Positions 1 to 12,125 are shown, counted from the first letter of the stretch. The stretch is DNA of 64,000 nucleotides from Stictocephala bisonia (GCA_035578905.1 JAQJVL010000004.1:7678175-7742174), one strand, 5' to 3'. The notes: generated from the letters alone by a model not told the origin. Numbers and translations are program-made.

Positions 1-279
1 AAAATACCTGAGCACATCAACTTAGCTGATCCCACTTTCAAGCGACCTGGCAAAATTGATATACTTCTAGGTCAGGAGTATTTCCTAGACATACTTGAGC
101 AAGGTCGTGTAACAGCACCAGGATTGCCAATAATCCAAAAAACAAAACTTGGATGGATTATGGGTGGAATTATCAGTGGCACCACTTCAAACCAAACCAG
201 TTGTCACATAAATATTCTTGAGCGTCTAGACAACAGTTTTGGAAAATATAAGAGCTTCCCTCAAGAAGATTTCAGATGA
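1..279 (+). pseudogene. BEL/Pao polyprotein: protease-region end
   Basis: Frame 1 is open from the window edge to a stop at 277-279. It includes IDILLGQEYF and TKLGWIMGG, the pattern of the region after the aspartic protease core in BEL/Pao polyproteins. The catalytic DTG motif is not in the window. After about position 240 the reading continues better in the third frame (FWKI, a stop at 249-251, then ELP), which is the usual FWEIEELP-like bridge into reverse transcriptase. So there is a frameshift near 235-245 and a nonsense change at 249-251. Confidence 0.75.
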
Positions 280-1427
280 CTTCAGAAGAAAAACTGTGTG
301 AACAGAACTATAGTGAAACAGTACAACGAGGTGTTGACGGTCGATACACGGTCACAATGCCTCTAAAACAACTTCCTGACACATTAGGTTCATCCAAGCA
401 GACAGCTATGCGCCGCCTTTATCAGGTAGAGAAGCGGTTTCAACGACAGCCGGAACTTCAACAGCAATACACCCAGTTCATGAATGAGTATGAGATCCTT
501 GGCCATCTGAGCCCTGAGTATGAGATCCTTGGCCATCTGAGCCCTATCACAATAAAGACAGACACAAAACCGGAATTCTTTTGACATCACCACCCTGTCA
601 TTAAGGAATCCAGCTCCTCAACGAAGCTTCGTGTTGTATTCGATGCGTCAGCTAAGACAACAACAGGTGTTTCGTTGAACGCCATCCTTATGACTGGACC
701 AGTGGTACAAGATGACCTATTTTCTGTTATATTAAGATTCAGGATGCACACAATAGTTTTAACAGCTGACATAGAGAAAATGTATAGACAGATACGCATC
801 AACCCCTCACAAAAGGCACTGATAAGCATCGTCTGGAGAAATAACAATAGTGAACCTATACAAACATACAATCTGAAAACTGTAACATATGGCACTGCAT
901 GTGCTCCATATTTAGCCACCAGAACACTAAATCAACTAGCAACTGATGAACAACAACATTTTCCAGAAGCCGCCAATGTTATCAAACAGGACTTTTACAT
1001 TGATGACTTATTGACAGGAACTGACAACGTAGAAACTGCTGTACAACTTCAGACACAACTAATTAGCATTTTACAAACAGGAGGTTTCAACCTACGGAAA
1101 TGGAACTCCAATGTACCACAACTATTGGAACACTTGCAGCCACATATGAGAGAACGACAACTTCAGCCACTTCCTATGTACTCCACCACTACAAGTAAAG
1201 CTCTCGGCTTGGTGTGGAATGCAGCTACAGACAAGCTAGAAGTGACTTACAGTCAATCTGTTAGTAAAGAGAAGAAAGTCAACAAGAGGACAGTACTCTC
1301 AGATATAGCTCGGCTTTTCGACCCATTAGGCTTGGTAGCACCAGTGGTAGTACGAGCAAAGATGTCTTCAAGAACTATGGCAACACTCATTAGGATGGGA
1401 CGAAGAACTTCCTATACACCCACATGA
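276..1427 (+). pseudogene. BEL/Pao reverse transcriptase domain, one internal stop
   Basis: One frame covers the reverse transcriptase but is cut by a TGA at 582-584; homology resumes directly with HHHPVIKES in the same frame. The N-terminal part (TSEEKLCEQNY) leads through a perfect 30 bp tandem duplication at 486-545, which repeats the residues EYEILGHLSP. The palm has VVFDAS, TADIEKMYRQI, and FYIDDLLTG with the two catalytic aspartates. Near 1360-1378 a frameshift moves the reading to the frame of WQHSLGWDEELP, the segment that normally follows. Non-functional as it stands. Confidence 0.85.
486..545 (+). repeat. perfect 30 bp tandem duplication in the RT gene
   Basis: Units 486-515 and 516-545 are identical and in frame, duplicating EYEILGHLSP. 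Identical units imply a recent duplication. Confidence 0.97.
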
Positions 1428-2196
1428 CAAGTGGACTAACTTCGTGGGAGCACAGCGGGAACTCAAGGACCTCTACAGGCTTCTTCGCACAGAAGAACAC
1501 CAACAGAAGATAATTGACTGTACAGTTGCTCAGGGGATAAATTGGCATTTTATTCCACTCAAGTCCCCTCACTTTGGAGGCCTCTGGGAAGCTGGAGTGA
1601 GGGCAGTGAAGTATCACTTGCAAAGGACAACCAGTAATGCCAATCTCACATTTGAGGAATTTTACACTGTATTGACTATGGTAGAGGCTTGCCTTAATTC
1701 CCGTCCTATAACTCCTTTATCAGTAGATCCTAATGATCCTCTGCCTTTGACACCAGGCCATTTTCTAATTGGGCAGCCACTCACATCACTGCCAGACACA
1801 GACCTGACGTCAGTGCCTGCCGATCGCCTCTCTCACTGGCAACGACTACAAGAGATCACGCAACACTTTTGGAAAAGGTGGTCTAAGGAATACCTTAACC
1901 AACTACAACAAAGACAAAAGTGGACCAAAGAAGTCCCTGCCATTCAACCTGGTCAGGTAGTGTTGGTGCGGGACGACGACCTGCCACCCCTCAAGTGGGT
2001 CATAGCTGTAGTGCAGCACATTCACCCCGGCCCTGACGGACGCGCTAGGGTTGCTACCATAAAGACAACAGCAGGACAATTCAAGAGAGCTGTCAATAGA
2101 CTGTGTCCTTCCGATCGACAGCTAGGCAAATTATATAATAATGTTTTGTCACATATTATGTACATACATACCTATTTTAATAATTATTTACTTTAA
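1378..2196 (+). pseudogene. BEL/Pao post-RT remnant joined to integrase C-terminal half
   Basis: One frame is open from 1378 to the stop at 2194-2196. The first 20 or so residues (WQHSLGWDEELP...DKWTNF) belong to the region after reverse transcriptase; from VGAQRELKDLY onward the sequence is integrase. It keeps HFGGLWEAGVRAVKYHL (with the last catalytic glutamate of the integrase core), NSRPITPL, TPGHFLIG and the C-terminal DUF5641-like part (FWKRWSKEYL, RDDDLPPLKW). RNase H, the zinc-binding part and the first catalytic residues of the integrase are lost. TNF occurs at both ends of the inferred deletion. Confidence 0.85.
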
Positions 2197-2993
2197 ATTG
2201 CATTTCACACATTTTTCATATACATGCTAGGTTTTAGTCAGTGTACATACTTTATGGCTCTAAACTACATTTAAATGTAAATTTCAAATAGTTTGTCATA
2301 ATAAAGGTACCTCACGTAATTTTTCATTTCAATGCATTTACTGTATGTATTCTATTGAATTTTTGACAATGTAGTATTTTCAAGTTCTTATTGTAATAGT
2401 AACGTTTTATTTCATGTACATTTTTATCAATTTCTTATCATTGTTTTAATATCTTTATTATGCCTTTTTCTACAAGTATTTAGCTATAAATTTTGTTGAT
2501 ACACATTGCCTTTCAATTATGTACAACACTTTGTTCATTTCACTTCTTTTCATGATGATTCACGTAACTTAGATTACTTACTGTATATTGCTGCATAAAT
2601 TGTTCAAAATCAGAAATTTATGTCCAGTAATTTAATTTTCTTAAATTTTAAATTAATTGAAATACTATCATTTGTATTGTAGATAACTTTAAGTTACATT
2701 ACATTTTCAATTTGATTTGTCTATTATTTATGATTGTAAATATTTGTTGTTACATTTTTGAGGTTCATAATTATTTTTCATATTTTATTCTACATATTGA
2801 TTTTACATGGTTAATGAGTTTTACGTGTTTTACCTTTCATTATAACATTAAGTTTGTTTTGTTACAATCCACAAAATTGACCATTGCATTGTTTACAGTT
2901 AATTTCACATTTTTTAAAATAGTTGATTGTAAATATTCTCTTTCTTTTAATTTGTATACAATTAAGTTATTTGTTTTGAAAGATGGTACTTTC
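2197..2993 (+). other. BEL/Pao 3' non-coding stretch, very AT-rich
   Basis: About 800 bases of T-rich sequence lie between the integrase stop and the polypurine tract. No reading frame resembles an envelope gene or any other protein. The open frame at 2712-3116 has low-complexity composition and runs into the LTR. Confidence 0.6.
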
Positions 2994-3004
2994 AAGGCGG
3001 GCGG
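2994..3004 (+). promoter_or_regulatory. polypurine tract (plus-strand primer) of BEL/Pao element
   Basis: AAGGCGGGCGG directly precedes TATGTTGGCGCC, the usual arrangement of a G-rich tract next to a 3' LTR starting TGTTGGCG in BEL elements. Confidence 0.75.
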
Positions 3005-3006
3005 TA

Positions 3007-3269
3007 TGTTGGCGCCCTTTTGGACTGTTTTTACATTTTTTGCCTTACCCTCGAGTGAGGGTTGGGGTTGTAGACTTTTAGGGCTTTGGCCCTCGAAGTC
3101 AGCCGCAACCGAGTAGCCAAACAGACCGCTCGGTCGATTCATTGCATTTTTACAAGAGATTACACACAGTAATCTCCATTTCATATTGTTACATTTACAT
3201 AGTAGTCCAACAATAAACCGTTCATTTCAAAGTCAGTTTAGTGCTTCATTTTAAATTTACACCTTTACA
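3007..3269 (+). repeat. 3' LTR of the BEL/Pao element
   Basis: Begins TGTTGGCGCC right after the polypurine tract and probably ends CCTTTACA near 3269, giving TG...CA ends. It contains an AATAAA signal at 3212-3217. The right edge is uncertain because the matching 5' LTR is outside the window. Confidence 0.7.
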
Positions 3270-3853
3270 GTTATTTATTAATTGACACCACGTGCGTCCC
3301 AGGATCACCGGGCTTTCGTGCGTGGAGCCGATACATGCCATATGAAGCAATTTTTTGAACCTTATATACAGTATCCGAGCAGTGTTTAGTGATTTGTTTT
3401 TTATGGTTTATATGTAAACCCTTACAATATTTGTTTTTGTTAAAACAAATATAAAAATCCTGTTATAAGATTTTAGATTATTTTTTTTCAGTTTTCATTA
3501 GTTTCTCATCCATCACTTTGTAACCATTGAGATTTAATTTAAGGCGATTCCACCCTCTTTCTGTATTGAAAAATAAAGGGTGGGCACAAGTGAATCCACC
3601 CTTTTAGCCCACATATTGGTGAATATTGTAAGGACTATTTACTCATTATATTAAAATTACTGTTCATTACATGTTTATTTTTACTTTTACTGTAATACTC
3701 AAAACCAATAATTGAAAAGTAATTTTTCATTTGTTATGATAAACTAACTATATTCTTTTATTTAACATAAATGATTAATATTATCCTTATTTCATTAAAT
3801 GATTTATAATTTTAAGCTTGCTTAACAAATTTTAACAAACAAATTAGTGAAAA
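3270..3853. other. no gene seen
   Basis: AT-rich sequence after the LTR. A less AT-rich patch near 3290-3345 was not recognised. Confidence 0.5.
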
Positions 3854-4085
3854 CTGATGACATAGTCGCAGCCCCAACAAATGCTGATTAACACTGAGGC
3901 AATAACAAAAAAATAACAATATGGCTCAGACCCGTGCCGTGCCATGTGCATGCACGGAGCACGGTTCGAAATCGCGTCATCAGCACCGAACATGATAAAT
4001 TTATGTATAAATATTTGCGACACCATTTAAAGTGTATAAATTATTACAGTGATGAATAAAGGATGTTTTCATTTCATTCACTCAT
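3854..4085 (+). mobile_element. tRNA-derived SINE with LINE-like 3' tail
   Basis: The element starts CTGATGAC and GTCATCAG follows at 3976-3983, an 8 bp perfect match of acceptor-stem type. Just inside is ATAGTCGCAGCC (A-box-like), and GGTTCGAAATC at 3963-3973 is a good B box with a seven-base TTCGAAA loop. After the tRNA-like head comes an AT-rich body, then GAATAAAGGATG and a TTTTCATTTCATTCA tail. That tail is the kind seen at the LINE 3' ends in this window. No clear target duplication was found. Confidence 0.6.
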
Positions 4086-7000
4086 TTTACACTAAATGAT
4101 TATTAATAATTTAATATTGAGAGTTTATGAATGTCTACATAACCTGATTTAATAAAAATATAAGTTTTATTTATTTTTAAATTATTTTTTAATCTTCACA
4201 TTTTTATCAATAAGTAAACAATATAACTTGACTTTTAGTGTATAAAAAAAATTGAACCGTAATTAAAATGTTAGGATTAGTGTTCTTGTGTTTTTTTTTA
4301 ATTATGATGTGATAAAATTAATAATAACACTTATTACTCGATTTAACAAATAAAAATATTATACTACAGAATAGTATTTAATATACCCAAAGAGCAAAAA
4401 CAGTTATTTCATTGGGTATAATAGTTTTTGTTCAAAATGTTATAATACAAAAACTACTACAGCAAAAAGGTAAAAAGATATAAAAACTTAGGAATATTGT
4501 AAACAATACAATGCTTTCAGAAGATAAAACTTCATATCCCCTAATAATGACAAGTTGCAATTATCAGAATTCGTATTTTTATTTAACTGGACCTGCATAA
4601 ATGAGTTTTTTTGATAAGGTGTATTCTCAACTGGGCATACACAATAAACTATAATAACATGAAAAAAAACCTACACTTTGGAGATGTGTTTTGAGAACAA
4701 AACGTTTTACTAGCAAAATTGAAATTTCATATTGAGGGTAATTAGCAAAATTCATATTTGGGACAACAAGCAGCATCAAAACTATAAGTTGCAGCCCGGG
4801 TGCCTGCAACATTTTTTTTTTATTTTTTATGTTAAGATAATATTACATCTTTTAATAGACTAAAATTTACATTCTTTTAATTGCATAGTGGCGTGCCATG
4901 GCATAAGCTCCACCATAAGATGGGAAGCAACAGATATGATGGGATATGATGGGATAAGATGGGAAGCAACAATATATTGTTTTGGTATTGTTGCCCAGCT
5001 ATTTGGAATATACGGCTGATTCTGTTTTAGTGATGCGATACATTCAAAACACGTGTGTTCTTTTCCTTTTTTATCCATGTTCACATACACAAAAGGTGTT
5101 CTGGATTATTTTTGCATATCAGGCTGATGTGTGTTTGTTATGCTGGCTTGCTAAAAATCTTTTTGATTATAGTGCTTTGTTTGTCTTACTTTTTATATTT
5201 AGTATGTAAGTTATTTATGGAGTGATAATGGAATTCTGCTGGGATAACAAACATGCAAACGTTACCAATCTCAATATGAAGAAGTAAACATTTAGTTAGC
5301 AACCTTAATTGATATCTGCAAACAATTTAAGATTTTAAAAGGTAAAGCAATAATTTGGTCATTTCTTCTAATCACCATTGCTAAATGGAAGGGCCATCAG
5401 CTAAGTGGAGGGCCTGTCAAGTGTTTGATGCCTTAATAAACAAGGAAGAATAACATGGTTTTCATAGGCTGTATTGTAGGACTAAATTCATACACAGCAT
5501 AACTGCCACAGCTTCAAAGCTTTCATTTAGCTTTATTTTGTGTCAAAAGATGGGTACAAAAACTAGAGTACTTTAATTCTTAATAAATATTACTTTAAAT
5601 GCTTTTTGAACCAATTCATGTTTGTTCACAAGACATTGCAACAGTCCCTTCTCTATAAACAATGAAAGGGTCAGTTCTGAATTAGTTTTTATAAAACAGG
5701 AAATTACTATTGTGATTTCTTTCACACGGCTAAGTTAACATTTTTATTATTTTGGTGTGATTATAACTTACCTGTTAATGTTTACATCTCAAGTAAGTCA
5801 TGTGGACTAAATACTTGTTCCAAATTTCATTTTTTCCACCTATCACTTTATTATCATTCTAATAACTTAGTGATGTTAATTTCTAATATAGAATAAATAA
5901 ATAATAAATTCTAGAATAAATTCTAATAGAAATAAATATCTTTGTTACCGAGTTTTGCTTAGTATAGGTTGGGAAATTCCTGCCACCAAACATTAAATAT
6001 ACGACTCAGCATGATCATTGATTATATAAACTTACAATAGATAAACCATCTTATAGGAATATTTGTGGCAGTAATTTTGTTAGTTTGTGTGGTCCACAAC
6101 CACAGCTGGTTTAAACTGCATTACATTTACATGGGACTACACTAGCGCTCCACAGACCACAAAAACAGCTGATATTTTGAGACTCAACATTTAACATTGG
6201 ATGGGAGATCTATTTGTGTATAAAATCAATGGAATGACTTAACTGTACTATATTACATGTTTCCAGGTATATAACCTCAATAACCAGTTTAATTAAAAAT
6301 GCCTTTTTTTTTTTTATTTCAGACAGGACTACAGTTTTTTTTATATTTCTTTATCTCAACATGAATGTAAACTAAGAAATTTTCATAGGTAAAATTGTAA
6401 ATTCCAACATATAACAGTGGTGAGTGTGGATAGTATTAAATGTTATTTTACTAAATTCAATTCAATGAATTGAATGAATATAAACTAGTAACTACGGTGT
6501 TGACAGTCGGAGCACTTGTACTAACAGCCTATTATCCATAATCCTTCTATTTCAATTCCATATCTATATTTTTAAATGATGTGCAGACATTATTTTTAAA
6601 TATTACTTCAAATCTTGAAAACTGAGTCTTAAAGTAATTATTAAAAATGTAATAATTTGTTATTTCAAGCATAATTTTCATAAATGGTTAACCCAATATG
6701 TTTGTCATGTATCTAAAAATTAAATCTTTCAAGAGATTTTTATTAAAAGAAAAAGTCGAAAGATATCTTTTTCATAGTAGCCAAAATAAGTAGTGTCATA
6801 TGGATCTAATATTAACATTAATCACTTTACTTGAGTCATGGTAGGCTACACCTTGCTATTATCTGGCAACGCCTAATAATGCAACTATCAAGTGTTTTAC
6901 CATACTTAACTTATGTACCCACAAACAAACTTGAGGAAGCTTAGCAGCTAGCTTGCAGTTGACATAACTTTGCACTTCACTGTTAACTACGATATATTAA

Positions 7001-7679
7001 TTCTGCGGTGTACTTGGCAATTGTTTTTTTTTTTTACTCTAGATATTTAAAAATTTGCTTATTAGTATCTGATTCTATCCAGTTTTATATTTTCTGTATT
7101 TTTTTAAATAACTTTAAAGATTTTTACATCAAGAAAAAAATAGTAATTGTTAATAATTTTAATAAAATAGGCAATAATTACACTGCACCATGATAACCTA
7201 TTTTGTTGTAACTTTAACTTTTTACTCTTTTACAAGATTTGTGCCAAAAATACTAATCCTTGGATGCATGAAAGGACGGGACATAATGTGGCTTCTTAAT
7301 TAATATTCGTAGGAGATAAGCTATTACACCAACTTGGTCTCTTTTTATCCCATCCGCCTGTTTTTATTGAGAAATTCGGCTACTATCCTGATTTGGATTT
7401 AATATCTTCTCAACATGACAGCAAATATATTTCTCTAATTATAATAAAGTACAAACTTACAAAAGTACATTATCACACTTTACAATAGAATAGATACAAT
7501 GCAATTTTTTTTTTTTTTTTTTTTTTGGGTTGCAGTATGGTTTGTTCTAAAACATAATTTAAATAATCAAACTGTTGCTTGTACAAAATTCCACATAACA
7601 ATGACCTCAACTGATTGATGGGGGAGGAGATCACATTATCAAACAGATTTTTCATATTAACAAGACTCACTAGGCTACA
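4086..7679. other. no gene seen; AT-rich with short repeats
   Basis: About 3.6 kb without coding signal on either strand. It holds a short GATGGGATAT-type tandem repeat near 4916-4970 and a run of about 20 T at 7507-7527. The T run could be the tail of a minus-strand retrocopy (sequence upstream to about 7670), but I cannot name a source. If dome continues leftward this may be intron, but I found no exon here. Confidence 0.5.
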
Positions 7680-7684
7680 CTTTC

Positions 7685-8700
7685 TCTGCTTGATCTGTCA
7701 TCAAATCACGCCCTCGGTGACAGAAAGGATTGGGAACAAGGTGAATCAATCGCAATGAAGAATGCGATCACGTGGTACACGAATGGCTCACGAACCATCC
7801 TTGGGTTTGGTTACGGGGTCTATGGTGCCATGTCAAAAACTGAGCTCAGTTGTAGCCTTGACAAACTGGCTACGGTTTTTCAGGCGGAAGTGACAGCCAT
7901 AGCTGCCTCTGCTCAGGCAAACATAGATTTGGGCCTTATGGGAAAAACAATCTGTCTAAACTCAGACAGCCAAGCGGCACTAAGGTCACTTGTGTCTTTT
8001 GACTTCACCTCGAGTCGTTTGGGACTGTCACAGGGTTCTTAAAATGCTGGCAAGTTCCAAAAGGGTAATCCTGTCATGGGTGCCAGGTCACACCAGGGTA
8101 CTGGGAAACAAAAGAGCAGAACCACTGTGCAAAGAGAGTCACTGAGGACGTCTTGTTGGCCCAGAGCCAGAATACGGGGTTGGCTACATCCTCATCAAGA
8201 GGGTTGCCTCTACATGGGTCGCTGGCAAGTTCCAGGAGACCTGAGAGGCAACACCAGGTAATAGGCAAGCAAAGGAGGTCCTGTTGGGGCCGTCGTACTC
8301 CAACACGTCTGAAGCTCTTTCTCTTGCAAGATCAGAACTCCAAAGGGTGGTTGGTTTTATAACTGGACAGATGAGGTTTTGGGCACACATGAACAAGATT
8401 GGGTTCCCAACCCCCATTCTCTTGAGTAGAAAATGTGTGGAGGAGGAGGAGGAGTCTGGATGGCACATCCTCTTCCACTGCCCGTCCCTAACTAGGAAGC
8501 GGGCTTTCGCCTTGGGCGGCGTTTTAGAATGTGGCCAAGATGTAGCACAGGATAACGTCATCAAGGCAATCTCAAGGTTGTCTAAGGACCTTAGATTAGA
8601 TGAGGTTTGAAATCCTGTAAAGGAGGGCGCACAATAAGCCTTTTAGGCTTAGGGGCCATTACCGGATTTGGAAGCCTGACCCTCCAAATCGTAAAAAATT
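7685..8700 (+). mobile_element. LINE 3' end with RNase H domain (R1/LOA/Jockey-like), decayed
   Basis: 5'-truncated LINE. From 7700 the frame reads into ITWYTNGSR (the RNase H start, usually YTDGS), QAEVTAI (catalytic E) and LNSDSQAAL (catalytic D), with SWVPGHTRVLGN after a frameshift near 8020. The part at about 8284-8610 carries the gag-knuckle-like end of such LINEs (KCVEEEEESGWHILFHC), followed by a 3' UTR with a short hairpin around AAGCCTTTTAGGCTT. In the RNase H motif the first aspartate is replaced by N (WYTNGS). Several frameshifts and stops make it a pseudogene. The clade assignment is tentative. Confidence 0.75.
7755..8610 (+). pseudogene. LINE ORF2 C-terminus: RNase H and CCHC-like end, broken
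   Basis: The first frame (7755-8042) gives the RNase H core with WYTNGSR, QAEVTAI and LNSDSQAAL, and ends in a stop produced by a frameshift near 8020. The next section reads VILSWVPGHTRVLGNKRAE in another frame with a stop soon after. The last section (about 8284-8610) reads SLARSELQRVVGFITG...KCVEEEEESGWHILFHCPSLTRKR to the stop, matching the terminal zinc-knuckle region of LINEs of this type. It would have been the C-terminal third of a polymerase polyprotein; the reverse transcriptase itself is absent. Confidence 0.75.
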
Positions 8701-9432
8701 GTTAAAAAGTCACGCCCTCTTAGACGCAGCATTTAATTGGTTTTGAGTTACATACAATGGAACTGAGCATTTAATTTAAAAAAAGTTTGCATATCATTCA
8801 GGTAAATGTCAAGCAACATAGGAATGTAGGCAAGTTATTTACCAACAGTTTGAATTATTGAAAATGTTCACCCGGGAATAACCTTTAAACCGATAGAATT
8901 TCTTCAAAACTGAATAGAATATAATCACCAAGTTTGGCTAAAACTTCAAGGCCCTTGAAGCATCAAATGAAACACAAGAATAACTTAACTACAGATTGAA
9001 GGATTTAATGAAAAAAACAAACTTCTGAGATGAAATTTTGCTATGAAAACATATTGATCAGTATAATAGAAATTGCAGTTTTAATTGAGGTTGGCCATAA
9101 AATGTTAATTTTAGGAAAACATAAATGAGAACAAATGGTATTATAAAATTGCAGTTATAAATGAGGATCTAATAAAACAGATTTAGCATACAGGACGGGC
9201 TGTAAGTACACGTTGTTGAACCATCATAATAAATCACATACTTTGGTTAGATCCTTTGAAAGTTAAAAAAAAGTAAACCTATCGTGTAAAAAAAAAAAAA
9301 AAAAAAACAATAAAAAGCAAAGTTGCTTTATTTACAATTAAATATAAAACAGCAATATAGCCTACCTTTTTTTAATTTCAAAGGGCATGCCAAAGGAATA
9401 TTTTTAAAAAAGGTAAGCCTGCTTACGTGTCC
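8701..9432. other. no gene seen
   Basis: AT-rich, with an A-run at 9288-9307. No coding or repeat homology within the window was noticed. Confidence 0.5.
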
Positions 9433-9434
9433 TA

Positions 9435-9677
9435 CAGTCCGAATAAAATAACTTTGGTACTGGTGAACATCCACGTACCGCTGGTCTGAAATTGCAAAGC
9501 TCTGAGTTTTAATTTGCTGCGAAACTTAATATAACTAAGCAATATTTTTCAAACTAATTGTTTAGTGTCCACTATGTTATATTCTTTAAGAAAAAATTAT
9601 GCTGGAGATTATGGTTAAACTAATTTGCTTTTTATAGTGATATATGTGTTTAAGAACTCGTTTTAATGAGTGAAATT
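9435..9677 (+). repeat. left long inverted repeat, outer part
   Basis: Matches the reverse complement of about 13220-13463, including TTTGGTACTGG, CAAACTAATTG and GCTTTTTATAGTGA. The left arm continues at 12152 after the LINE. Confidence 0.85.
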
Positions 9678-9899
9678 AATAATAATAATAATAATAATAA
9701 TTTATTTATTTCCTCTTTGTAACACAAGTAAGTAAAATACATAACTTGTTTGGAATTAATAACCACCAAATCAAGTAAACGGTGGTTATGAAAAAAAAAA
9801 CAAAAAACAAATGTTACAAATTAATTATAAGTCCACGTAGTCTTCCTTTGCAAATTGCACTTGTCTTCAGCGGCATATGCAGCGCATGCTTATAAATAA

Positions 9900-9968
9900 T
9901 ATTACAATATAACAATACAACAATATAACAATATAATAATATAACAATATAACAATAAATATTACAAT
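9900..9968. repeat. AACAATAT-type simple tandem repeat
   Basis: Repeated AACAATATA units with small variants, in the 3' UTR of the minus-strand LINE. Confidence 0.85.
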
Positions 9969-10222
9969 CGGACAACAGCTTTCACTTGTAATTGGACTAC
10001 TAGTATTTAGTGACCATCCAAAAAGTTTTGATAGATCGATTACTGACTATGATATGTACAACTAACAGTTAAAATTATCTTACAATAGTAAAGAAAAGAT
10101 TAATGTCACATGTATCGTTGAGCCAATTTTTAAGCTTCTTACAAAATATTGATAAATTAAAACTGTTTTTTATTTCAATAGGCAACAGGTTGAAACATTT
10201 TGGACCCAAGTAAACAAAAGTT

Positions 10223-12125
10223 TTAGAGAAGAATGACTAGGTCTACAATTCTAGGTTTCAAGAATTCAAGAAGAATTCTAGGTCTTACAAAATTCTGTTG
10301 GCTGGTACTTCTGGTTGTGTAATGTAGGTTCTCTGTTCCCCTGTTGCCACTTTTTTTATAAAACATTCTTAAAACTTTGAAAATGAATAGGTTTTTTATT
10401 GGTAGTATTCTTAAATTTTTTAAATGTAAAGCCGTATTTTCCCTATGACATTTAAAGAGTAATATTCGAACAAAATATTTCTGAGTTACAAAGATTTTAT
10501 TGATTAAGTTTTCGTGAGTCCCTCCCCAGAATTCTATCCCATACTGAAGACGTGATTGAATTAATGAAAAGTACAGGTTTTTCAATAAATTTTGGCTGCA
10601 AAAGTTTCTTAAAAAATAAAAAGCGCGAATTGATTTTCTGATTTCAGCGTGTAAATTGTTGATGTGGCTTTAAAAGTGATTTTGTCGTCCAAATGAATAC
10701 CCAAATATTTGACTTCTTTCACTTGTTCAACCGATTCACAACTACAGTTGTTGATATTACAGCAAATGTGGTATTTAAAGCTATGATTAAAATTAAAACC
10801 GGTTAAATCAAAGTTAACTATTTTGGTTTTCGAGACATTAATTACCATACAGTTTTTCTCACACCATTTCCTCAATAGTGCCAAGTCATGGGTTATAAAA
10901 TTGGAAATTTCTAGCCAGTCAGTACTTGAATACGTGAAAGATATGTCGTCAGCGAAGGCTATAATTTTACCGCAAAATGGTTCTAACAACAAATCGTTTA
11001 TAAATAAAGAAAATAAATCAGCAGAAATTACAGATCCCTGAGGGACACCAATTTTAACTTCTTTTTCACCACTTAAATTGTTTTTCACACGGACTTGTTG
11101 TATTCGATTTTCTAAAAATGTTCAGAACCAATTAAGAGCTGGACCTCTAACTCCCGCAGCCTCTAACTTTACGAGCAGTAGGTCATGATTAACTAGATCG
11201 AAGGCTTTTTTAAAATCAACAAAAAGAGCAGAAACTTTATTACTACTATTTAGATTTTCAACAACATTACGTAAAAGATCTTCAATTGCATCTTCAGTGC
11301 TCTTGCCTTTTTTGAAACCAAATTGACTTAGAGAAAATAATTTTGTAGTTTCCAAAAAATTTAATAATCTTGATCTCATTAATTTCTCAAATAATTTAGA
11401 AAATATTGAAAGTAAAGCCACTGGTCGATATAGTTCGATAGAATCAGAGTTCCCTTTTTTAAAAATTGGCACAATTACAGCTTTCTTTAACAATTCGGGA
11501 AATTTCCCATTTACAAAACTACTATTAATTATTCGAGATAATGGTTCAGAAATTGTATGAATAATACGTTTTATAAAGTAAACATTAAATTGATCAAAAC
11601 CAGAAGACTTCTTGTTCTGCATATTTAAAACAACTTTTTCAACTTCATATTTGCTGACATAACTGAGAAATAAAGAATTAGGCTGTACTCTTAAATTAAG
11701 ATTATCTTGTACATGAAAATTAGATGAATGGTCATTAACAACATATAAGAAGTAGTCGTTAAAAGTGTTTGCAATCTCCTTATCGTCAGTTATTTCTTTA
11801 CCATCTACTACTAACTTATCAACTACTTTACATTTACCTCCTAGCAATGAATTTATTAATCGCCAGTTATCAGCTGGTCTGTTACCACATTCTTGAAATT
11901 TATTTGTATAGTACTGTTGCTTTTTAAAATCTATATCTGAAGCCAGTTTGTGTTTAAAGTTATTATAGTAGTAAAAGCATGATCATAAGGTCTACGTTTG
12001 CACTGGTTGTACAATTTATTTCTCAATTTGATTCGTTTTAGCAAATAACTATCTATCCAGGGACTAATTTGTTTGGCTCTGGTTAATTCGTTGCTGATTT
12101 TAATTTCAGTAGTATTTTTCACCAA
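10223..12125 (-). pseudogene. LINE reverse transcriptase, frameshifted
   Basis: Read on the minus strand: 12125-11931 is a pre-RT segment (ISPWIDSYLLKRIKLRNKLY). 11847-11122 holds the fingers and palm, with YRPVALLSIFSKLFEKL, FGFKKGKSTEDA and LFVDFKKAFDLVNHDLLL, which carries the first catalytic aspartate. 11088-10609 has IGVPQGSVISADLFSLFIND and the catalytic pair as AFADD instead of the usual YADD. 10585-10223 is the thumb and tail (SRLQYGIEFWG). Breaks lie near 11105 and 10600, so no single protein can be made. It resembles CR1/Jockey-group LINEs; I cannot fix the clade by eye. Confidence 0.85.

Larger units (their letters stand above)
1..3269 (+). mobile_element. BEL/Pao LTR retrotransposon, 5' part outside window, decayed
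   Basis: Remains of a BEL/Pao-type retrotransposon in the order protease end, reverse transcriptase, integrase, untranslated region, polypurine tract and 3' LTR. The order and motifs are family hallmarks: VVFDAS and DIEKMYRQI in the reverse transcriptase, FYIDDLLTG at its catalytic site, HFGGLWEAGV and TPGHFLIG in the integrase. The RNase H region and the front of the integrase are missing through an internal deletion near 1440, and there are frameshifts and an in-frame stop, so this copy cannot be autonomous. The 5' LTR and gag would lie left of the window. Confidence 0.9.

Noticed and set aside
2712..3116. 134-residue open frame after the BEL/Pao integrase, possible envelope-like gene
   Set aside because: Composition is low-complexity F/I/L/T from T-rich DNA, it has no recognisable envelope features, and it runs through the polypurine tract into the LTR.
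4860..5090. Minus-strand 76-residue open frame as a missing dome exon
   Set aside because: It is built on the GATGGGATAT tandem repeat and has no fibronectin or membrane features.
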